Shown piece after piece: positions 1-4,547 of a DNA stretch of 7,639 bases. The stretch is taken from NCBI GenBank assembly GCA_964555565.1, contig CAZKTF010000174.1, positions 1 to 7,639 of the forward strand. Reading direction: 5' to 3'. This DNA comes from CAZKTF01 sp964555565. Its GTDB lineage: Bacteria; Planctomycetota; JAJSAM01; JAKLKS01. The first letter of the stretch is position 1. The number at the start of each line of letters is the position of its first letter. The position numbers were made by a program, and so were the translations under genes. The notes beneath the pieces are model-generated. The model had not been told where the DNA came from and ran no database searches. It worked only from the letters and a program-made list of their open reading frames with translations.

Positions 1-360
1 CCCCGGGGCGGCGGCCGCGGGCGGCGGGGCCGCGGCCGGCTCCCGCGACCGGGAGCGGCGCTCGTGGCGGCGGAGCATGGCCCGGTAGACGGCCACCTGC
101 GAGGCGACCTTCCCCACGGCCAGGCGCGCCGCCTGCCCCAGGTCCCGGGCCCACTCGGCGGAGAAGAGCGAGCGGTGGGGGAGCGTGAGGTTCACGGAGA
201 CCCCGTAGCCCCCCTTGCGCGGGCGGTGCTCCACCTCCACGTGGACCGCGGCCACGGGGAAGTCCCGCACGACCTTCTCCAGCGACTCCACGCGGGTCGC
301 CACGGCGTCGCGCTCCTCGTCCGTCAGGGCGCAGTTCTCCAGGTGCCACTTCACGTTCAT
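1..360 (-). CDS. HPF/RaiA-like ribosome-associated protein (3' end outside window)
   Basis: Read on the minus strand, the protein starts MNVKWHLENCALTDEERDAV and stays open for 120 residues to the window edge, so its C-terminus is missing. An N-terminal short strand (MNVKWHL), a 'LTDEERDAV' helix ending in ESLEKVV, a strand pair (AAVHVEVEHRPRKGGYGVSVNLTLP) and a final helix ending in YRAMLRRHE match the order of the HPF/RaiA (sigma-54 modulation) fold. Members of that family bind the small ribosomal subunit in stationary phase and promote ribosome hibernation. After residue 100 the sequence becomes Arg-rich and then Ala/Pro-rich, so no long-HPF dimerisation domain is visible, though the true C-terminus is unseen. 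The start at 360 has GGAGG six bases upstream and fits the family's usual N-terminus. An alternative ATG at 381 also has GGAGG, nine bases away, and would add MQQRRTA. The family call comes from the fold pattern alone; exact paralogue is uncertain. Confidence 0.62.
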   Translation of the reverse strand, partial: MNVKWHLENCALTDEERDAVATRVESLEKVVRDFPVAAVHVEVEHRPRKGGYGVSVNLTLPHRSLFSAEWARDLGQAARLAVGKVASQVAVYRAMLRRHERRSRSREPAAAPPPAAAAPG

Positions 361-565
361 GGCCGTCCTCCGCTGCTGCATGGCCGGTCGCCTCCCTCCC
401 CGGAGGAAGCCTACGCCGTCCGCGCGCGCGGGGCAACCCGGGGGAGCGCGCCCGGCGGACCGGGGACCGAAAAAGGTGGCCGGCCCGACCGGTGAGGCGG
501 TAGCGTGCCCCTCCCCACTGCCGGGGAGGCGGGCGGACGACGCCGGCCCCCCAGGCGCCCCCCGT

Positions 566-654
566 GCGGAGGTGGCGGAATTGGCAGACGCGCCAGTTTG
601 AGGGGCTGGTGGGCTTCAAAACCCATGCGGGTTCAAGTCCCGCCCTCCGCACCA
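566..654 (+). tRNA. tRNA-Leu (anticodon GAG), CCA encoded
   Basis: A full class II cloverleaf can be drawn. The acceptor stem is GCGGAGG (566-572) with CCTCCGC (644-650), followed by discriminator A651 and encoded CCA (652-654). The D stem is GCG/CGC (575-577, 589-591) around a loop containing GG. The anticodon stem is CCAGT/GCTGG (593-597, 605-609), closing with one T-G pair. Its seven-base loop TTGAGGG places anticodon GAG at 600-602 after T33 and before G37, which reads CUC and CUU. The long variable arm pairs TGGG (610-613) with CCCA (622-625). The T stem is GCGGG/CCCGC around TTCAAGT. The 'GGCGGAATTGGCAGACGCG' segment is the hallmark of bacterial tRNA-Leu. The gene stands alone, divergent from the HPF-like gene and convergent with the LamG gene. 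Confidence 0.95.
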
Positions 655-655
655 C

Positions 656-713
656 GGGGTCAGACCCCTGCGCGATTGGATCCGCGCGCGCAGGTCTCGC
701 CCCCACAGAGACT
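656..713 (+). other. Chain of three inverted repeats after tRNA-Leu (possible 3' trailer/terminator)
   Basis: Starting two bases after the tRNA CCA there are three consecutive stems. GGGGT/ACCCC (656-660, 664-668) closes a 3-base loop. CCTGCGCG/CGCGCAGG (667-674, 687-694) is a perfect 8-bp stem with a 12-base loop. AGGTCTC/GAGACTT (692-698, 707-713) is a 7-bp stem with one G-T pair. Neighbouring stems share bases (667-668 and 692-694), so not all can be complete at once. There is no T-run, so this is not a classic intrinsic terminator; in a genome this GC-rich, hairpin-only ends or Rho-dependent ends are common. It may also be a processing signal for the tRNA 3' trailer. Confidence 0.3.
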
Positions 714-757
714 TACGTGGCGTCCGATCCCGCGCGTTTGCAACTCCATGGGTCCTC

Positions 758-787
758 CTCCTCACGCCCGACGGTCGGCGAGAGGAG
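758..787. terminator. Possible bidirectional terminator hairpin in convergent gap
   Basis: CTCCTC (758-763) pairs with GAGGAG (782-787). After one A-A mismatch, CGCC (765-768) pairs with GGCG (777-780) around an 8-base loop. This gives ten base pairs with one mismatch. The site lies 69 bp beyond the stop of the minus-strand LamG gene and 103 bp beyond the plus-strand tRNA, where a shared terminator would be expected. No T-tract follows on either strand, and smaller stems at 805-818 (TGGCC/GGCCA) and 821-835 compete for the role, so the call is weak. Confidence 0.22.
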
Positions 788-856
788 TCACGGGCCGGGG
801 GGCGTGGCCTCCGGGCCAGTGCGGAGACACTCCACGGTCGGACGGGGCCAGCGCAC

Positions 857-2623
857 CTACCGCAGGCGGAACACGCCCGTCTTCGGCATCTCCCATTCCT
901 GCCTCGCGGTGCCGCCGTCGTTCCCGATGCCGATGGACACCCTCATGGGGTTGGCCGGCGGGACCGCCAGTTCCAGCCCCTGAGCGGAGGCCGTGACGAG
1001 GCGCCGCTCGAAGTCCACCTGGATCCTGTACTTCACCAGGGCCCCACGGGGGCTCTTCCACGTCCACTTCGACCCCTCCCCCTTCCAGCCCTCCGCCTGC
1101 GGTGGCAGCTTCATGAGGACGGGCGCCGCGTCGGTGCCGGCGCGCAGCGTGATCCCCTCGGCGACGGGGTCGGCCAGGCCGTCGGACTCCCCGGCGAGGA
1201 ACTCGTAGGAGGCGCTGACCTTGAGGGAATCCTTGCCCGCCTTCGGAGAGTCCTTCAGGTCGCCCCTCAGGGCGGTCACCGCGAGGGTGGGCAGCGTCGT
1301 GGCGTCGGCCTCGGAGCGCCCGGAGACCCCGGTCGCGCTGAAGGCGCGCACGCCGTAGACGAACTCGGAGTCGGGCCGGAGACCGGTGTCCTGGAACGAG
1401 GAGGCGTTGGCGGCCGTCATCGCGACGAACTCGTACTCGCCGTTGCCGCTCCGCCGATCCACCGCGAAGCCGACCTCGTCGAGGCTGTTGTCGCTCCAGG
1501 AGAGTCCCACGGAGTCACGGGTGGCCGAGACGACGACGAGGCCCGAGGGCGCCCTCGGTGGCCGTGCCGCGACGAGGGGGGAGGAGGTGATCGTGGCCTC
1601 GTTGGAGTAGCCCGAGGTGCCGGCGGAGTTCCTCGCGCGCACGCGGTAGGTGTAGGCGACGTCGGGTGCGGTGGCGGCGTCCTGGTAGGCCGCGACGACA
1701 TCGCCGGGCCCCGTGGTGCCGACGCGGGAGAAGGTGGTGTCCACGGCCGGCTTCCTCTCGACCTCGAATTGCTCCTCGTTGTCGCTGTTGTCGGTCCATG
1801 TGAGGACGATGGGGTTGCCGTAGGAGACCGTGGCCGCCAGGTCCGTCGGCGCGATCGGCGGCGCGGCCGCGGGGGAGATGACCCGATTCCCATTCCCGCC
1901 GTTGTAGAGGTAGCCGACCTCGCTGTCGGACAGGGCGCGCGACCAGATGGCCACCTCGTCGATCCGGCCGTCCACGGGGGAGACTTGTCCGCCGATGTTG
2001 TTGCGCTTCCCGACGAGGAGAGGCATGGTCGTGTCGGGGACGGAACCCGAGGCGGAACCCTCGGCGACGACGCTGCCGTCGAGGAGAACCTGGAACTTGG
2101 TCCCGCTCCGGCGCACCAGGAACTGGTACCACACGCCGTTTGCGAGCGTGGGCGGAGTCGATGTGAGCACGACCGTCGGGTTGGCATAGAAGTGCAGGGA
2201 GTTGCTGCCTCGGGAATCACCCACTCTCAGTTTGGCCAGTGTCCAGCCGGGACCGGTCGCGCCGTAGAACTTCTCGATCAGGACCTGCTCCGCGGAGGTG
2301 CTGTTGAAGTTCACCCAGACCTGGACGGTGAAGTCGCCGCCCCCGAAGTCGTAGATCGCGTCGTCGCTCGGGCGTACGGCGTACTGGGAATCGTTGTTGT
2401 GCAGATCCAGCGCCTTGCCGAAGAGGCCGTTCGCAAAGCCGACCCCGCCCACCAGGCTGAGGTTCCGCCCTCCGCCGGAGGCGTCCGCCCCGTCCCCGTC
2501 GAAAGGCCAATACCCCAGGAGCCCCTGCCCGACTCCTCCCTGAGACAACGCAAGCCCGCCGAACGACAGGACGAAGAGCAACGCCCCGAAGCCCGCAACG
2601 AGCCGCGCACGAGTGTGCCGCAT
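857..2623 (-). CDS. Secreted LamG and fibronectin type III domain protein
   Basis: This 588-residue protein begins with a signal peptide: Arg-rich start, hydrophobic core at about residues 8-26 and likely cleavage after LALS (about residue 27). A LamG/concanavalin-like jelly-roll fills about 33-245, marked by GLLGYWPFDGDGADASGGG, FTVQVWVNF, WYQFLVRRSG and the typical closing motif GRIDEVAIWSRALSDSEV (219-236). Two FN3 domains follow, at about 256-347 and 355-445, each carrying the 'W-DNS-E--F-V-R' strand (LTWTDNSDNEEQFEVER and LSWSDNSLDEVGFAVDR). The last 140 residues are a charged, strand-rich region that I do not recognise. LamG and FN3 modules usually bind carbohydrate or protein at the cell surface, so an exported binding or adhesion role is inferred; no catalytic residues are seen. 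AGGAGG five bases before the ATG supports the start. It is the second gene of an operon, 30 bp after the propeller gene, and ends with TAG. Confidence 0.88.
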   Translation of the reverse strand: MRHTRARLVAGFGALLFVLSFGGLALSQGGVGQGLLGYWPFDGDGADASGGGRNLSLVGGVGFANGLFGKALDLHNNDSQYAVRPSDDAIYDFGGGDFTVQVWVNFNSTSAEQVLIEKFYGATGPGWTLAKLRVGDSRGSNSLHFYANPTVVLTSTPPTLANGVWYQFLVRRSGTKFQVLLDGSVVAEGSASGSVPDTTMPLLVGKRNNIGGQVSPVDGRIDEVAIWSRALSDSEVGYLYNGGNGNRVISPAAAPPIAPTDLAATVSYGNPIVLTWTDNSDNEEQFEVERKPAVDTTFSRVGTTGPGDVVAAYQDAATAPDVAYTYRVRARNSAGTSGYSNEATITSSPLVAARPPRAPSGLVVVSATRDSVGLSWSDNSLDEVGFAVDRRSGNGEYEFVAMTAANASSFQDTGLRPDSEFVYGVRAFSATGVSGRSEADATTLPTLAVTALRGDLKDSPKAGKDSLKVSASYEFLAGESDGLADPVAEGITLRAGTDAAPVLMKLPPQAEGWKGEGSKWTWKSPRGALVKYRIQVDFERRLVTASAQGLELAVPPANPMRVSIGIGNDGGTARQEWEMPKTGVFRLR

Positions 2624-2628
2624 GGACT

Positions 2629-2634
2629 CCTCCT
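2629..2634 (-). promoter_or_regulatory. Ribosome-binding site of the LamG/FN3 gene
   Basis: Minus-strand AGGAGG lies five bases before the ATG at 2623, inside the 30-bp gap after the propeller gene's TAG. It fixes the start ahead of the signal peptide and shows the second operon gene has its own strong translation signal. Confidence 0.8.
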
Positions 2635-2653
2635 ACGGTGCGTCCCTCCGTGC

Positions 2654-3682
2654 CTACGGGTTCCTCCGCCAGACGGGCTTGCGCCCCTCCGACGAGATCA
2701 CGTGCCGTCCGGTGCCGTCCGCGTTGACGACCTCGATGACGGTATCGCGGTAGCGAGTCGCTGAGAAAACGATCTGCGAATCGTCGGGCGACCAGCTGGG
2801 GGAGAACTCCCTCACGCCCGTCACGGGCTCGCCCGTCGTATTCGTCAGGTTCACGGGGTGGTCGAGGTCGTTCAAGTCGAGGAGCCAGAGGTCCCAGTCT
2901 TGAGTTGACGGGTTCGAACCGCCGGAGTCCGTGGTCCGCACGGCGATGCGGTTCTCACTCGTCTTGGACCAGGATGGATTGATGATCGTCCTCCCGGCAA
3001 GCGCCCCCCCGGGCGCAACCTGGGTGTAGGTGTCCGTCTCGAAGTCGTAGAGGCCCAGGGTCATGAAGGCCGCCGAGCCGCTCTGGGACATGTCGAAGGC
3101 GAGCCTCTTCCCCGAGGGCGACCAGGTCGGCGACCCCTCACCGATGGACGAGGTGTTCGTCACCTGGACCAGGCCGCTCCCGTCCGGGCTCACCAGGAAG
3201 AGGTCCGTCCAACTGGAGGCCGTGGTGTGCATGAAGGCGATCCGTGCCTTCGTCCCGCCCAGGGCTCCGGGCACCGGGAGCGGCGACCACGCCGGGTCCC
3301 CCCAGTTCGCGCGGGCATGGTCGATCACCCGGCGGAGTCCCGTCCCGTCCCGGTTGACCGCCCAGATCCCGTCCCCGTAGACGCGGAAGACCAGCGACAG
3401 TCCGTCGGGCGACCAGTCGGGGTCGTTGACCATCGTTCCCGAGATGATCGGCGAGGACGTCCCTTTCTTGGCGGAGTAGGAGACTAGCACCTTCTGGTTC
3501 GTCCCGTCGGCGTTCATGACCTTGAGCTCGTTGTAGTCCCGTTTGGAATCGGAGTGGATCGACACGTAGGCGATCGCCGGGTTGGGCGCAGGAGACGTGC
3601 CGCCTCCCGCCGCAGACCCCGCACCGAGGACCCCGAGAAGAACCATTGCACCGAGCAGTTCCGCGACGGTCCGAGTCCGCAT
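2654..3682 (-). CDS. Exported PD40/TolB-like beta-propeller protein
   Basis: This 342-residue protein has a signal peptide (MRTRTVAELL, hydrophobic to about residue 20, cleavage near AGSAAG, residues 21-26; no lipobox Cys). The mature part is made of PD40-type blades: DPDWSPDGLSLVFR (88-101), DPAWSP (129-134), SPTWSPSGKRLAF (184-196), NPSWSK (235-240), SPSWSPDDSQIVF (294-306) and a final KPVWRR (335-340). Turns of the form 'N-DG---' (NADGTNQKV, NRDGTGLRRV, SPDGSGLVQV, NADGTGRHVI) recur between blades. About six blades fit, as in TolB-like propellers, which act in the periplasm as protein-binding scaffolds; there is no N-terminal TolB domain, so it is not TolB itself. AAGGAGG seven bases upstream and the signal peptide decide this start over an in-frame ATG at 3754. 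It is the first gene of the operon with the LamG/FN3 gene and is divergent from the sigma factor gene. Binding partner unknown. Confidence 0.88.
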   Translation of the reverse strand: MRTRTVAELLGAMVLLGVLGAGSAAGGGTSPAPNPAIAYVSIHSDSKRDYNELKVMNADGTNQKVLVSYSAKKGTSSPIISGTMVNDPDWSPDGLSLVFRVYGDGIWAVNRDGTGLRRVIDHARANWGDPAWSPLPVPGALGGTKARIAFMHTTASSWTDLFLVSPDGSGLVQVTNTSSIGEGSPTWSPSGKRLAFDMSQSGSAAFMTLGLYDFETDTYTQVAPGGALAGRTIINPSWSKTSENRIAVRTTDSGGSNPSTQDWDLWLLDLNDLDHPVNLTNTTGEPVTGVREFSPSWSPDDSQIVFSATRYRDTVIEVVNADGTGRHVISSEGRKPVWRRNP

Positions 3683-3689
3683 CGTCCTT

Positions 3690-3696
3690 CCTCCTT
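3690..3696 (-). promoter_or_regulatory. Ribosome-binding site of the propeller gene (decides its start)
   Basis: Minus-strand AAGGAGG, seven bases before the ATG at 3682, is a near-perfect anti-16S match. No comparable site precedes the upstream in-frame ATG at 3754, so the shorter protein beginning MRTRTVAELL is preferred. Confidence 0.82.
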
Positions 3697-3702
3697 CCGG
3701 CC

Positions 3703-3741
3703 GGGGGTCCCTGCCCAGCCCCTGGGCATCCGAGGACCCCC
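3703..3741 (-). promoter_or_regulatory. Two-tier stem-loop in the propeller gene leader
   Basis: An outer perfect 8-bp stem, GGGGGTCC (3703-3710) with GGACCCCC (3734-3741), encloses an inner perfect 7-bp stem, TGCCCAG (3712-3718) with CTGGGCA (3722-3728), capped by a 3-base loop. The unpaired bases between the tiers are one on one side and five on the other. On the minus-strand transcript the structure ends six bases before the AAGGAGG site. The CCCC at 3738-3741 can also pair with GGGG at 3746-3749, giving a competing 4-bp hairpin. Its position suggests a leader RNA element or operator; function is not known. Confidence 0.4.
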
Positions 3742-3857
3742 TCCAGGGGATCAATGGCGCTTCCGCCCCTGCCGGGACGCCAGAAACGCGGGGCGGCGGC
3801 GGGGAGGCCCTCTCCCGGCTGGCCCGGCATGCCCGGCAGCGACCGTGGATTCCCCCG

Positions 3858-3894
3858 TCCCCGCGGGGATAGACTCGCCATTACCTACATAGAG
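3858..3894. promoter_or_regulatory. Palindrome and AT-rich patch between divergent genes (candidate operator/promoter)
   Basis: TCCCCGCGGGGA (3858-3869) is a perfect 12-bp palindrome. It is followed by the only AT-rich patch of the divergent gap, around ATTACCTACATAGAG (3880-3894), which contains plus-strand TACATA at 3886-3891 and can also supply minus-strand -10-like hexamers such as TATGTA (3887-3892). A -10 at TACATA would give a leader of roughly 30 nt for the sigma gene. No convincing -35 lies 17 bp upstream, so the promoter may use a non-housekeeping sigma, possibly the encoded one. The palindrome could be an operator, but it is also the kind of sequence a GC-rich genome makes by chance. 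Confidence 0.3.
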
Positions 3895-3911
3895 GGCTTC
3901 CCACCCCGGGG

Positions 3912-3919
3912 AGGAGGAG
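3912..3919 (+). promoter_or_regulatory. Ribosome-binding site of the sigma factor gene
   Basis: AGGAGGAG ends seven bases before the ATG at 3927. It supports the annotated start and predicts efficient translation of the first gene of the sigma-kinase pair. Confidence 0.75.
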
Positions 3920-3926
3920 CCTGCCC

Positions 3927-4547
3927 ATGGCGGGAGACGATGCGGCCTCCGACGCGGTGCTGATCCGGCGTGCCCGGGAGGGGGACGAGAGGTCGTTCGG
4001 CCTCCTCTGCGAGAGGTACGCGGGGAGCCTCCGGGCGCAGGTGCGCCGCTCGCTGCCGGCCTCCCTCCGCCGTAAGCTCTCGGCCTCGGACATCCTCCAG
4101 GAGGCCTACCTCACCTCGTTCCAGCGCCTGGCGGGGTTCGAGGACCGGGGCGACGGCTCCTTCGGGGCGTGGATCTCGCGGATCGCCGCGTACAAGGTCC
4201 GGGAAGCCGTCCGGGCCTACGGGGGCACCGCCAAGCGCGCCGTGGACCACGAGGTCTCCCGGACCCGGCGCGGGGACACCGCGAACTTCGCCGCCCGCGG
4301 GCCCACCCCGAGCGAAGAGGCCGTGGCCGGCGAGCTCCGCGAGGCCGCCTCGGAGGCGCTCGTCACGCTCCCCGCGGACTACCGGGAGGTCCTCAGGCTC
4401 CTCCAGGAGAGACACCTGACGGTGGAGGAGGCCGCCGCCCGGATGGGGCGGAGCCGCGAGGCCGTGAAGAAGCTCTACGGGAGGGCGCTCTCCCGTTTCG
4501 CCGAGCTGCTCGCCGTGGACCGCGGGGCCGGCCGTGCCCGAGGATAG
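3927..4547 (+). CDS. ECF sigma factor, planctomycete type
   Basis: This 206-residue protein has the two domains of an ECF RNA polymerase sigma factor and nothing in front of or behind them beyond short tails. Region 2 covers about 10-98 (LIRRAREGDERSFGLLCERY, then the region 2.2 helix SASDILQEAYLTSFQRL at 52-68, then GAWISRIAAYKVREAVR at 80-96). Region 4 covers about 143-195 (LVTLPADYREVLRLL, then helix-turn-helix LTVEEAAARMGRSREAVKKLYGRAL at 164-188). The acidic linker before region 4 and the SDI-QE motif resemble the planctomycete-specific sigma-70 subfamily. It would direct RNA polymerase to a regulon through -35/-10 recognition. The ATG has AGGAGG nine bases upstream. Its last 14 bases overlap the kinase gene. 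There is no anti-sigma gene, and the gene order matches the family pattern of ECF factors paired with Ser/Thr kinases. Region 2.2 has Ser at residue 52, where many ECF factors have Asp. Confidence 0.93.
   Translation: MAGDDAASDAVLIRRAREGDERSFGLLCERYAGSLRAQVRRSLPASLRRKLSASDILQEAYLTSFQRLAGFEDRGDGSFGAWISRIAAYKVREAVRAYGGTAKRAVDHEVSRTRRGDTANFAARGPTPSEEAVAGELREAASEALVTLPADYREVLRLLQERHLTVEEAAARMGRSREAVKKLYGRALSRFAELLAVDRGAGRARG

Noticed and set aside
510..529. CCTCCCC/GGGGAGG 7-bp hairpin between the HPF-like gene and the tRNA
   Set aside because: It lies between divergent genes, where no terminator is needed, has no T-run, and is a simple outcome of GC-rich sequence.
566..654. Selenocysteine tRNA, because the variable arm contains GGGCTTCAAAACCC, similar to a selC anticodon loop
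   Set aside because: With that loop as anticodon there is no room for the long selC variable arm and the stem does not close around a 7-base loop; the Leu(GAG) fold pairs perfectly with a 7-bp acceptor.
505..996. Plus-strand frames running through the tRNA
   Set aside because: They read through the tRNA gene and then antisense to the end of the LamG/FN3 gene; no coding signature.
1769..2764. Long plus-strand reading frame of 331 codons
   Set aside because: It lies antisense to the LamG/FN3 gene and crosses into the propeller gene; its translation is Arg/Val/Glu-rich without domain signatures, as expected for a GC-rich shadow.
3683..3754. N-terminal extension of the propeller protein from an ATG at 3754
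   Set aside because: It would put 24 charged residues before a clear signal peptide and run through the leader stem-loop; the ATG at 3682 has an excellent ribosome-binding site.
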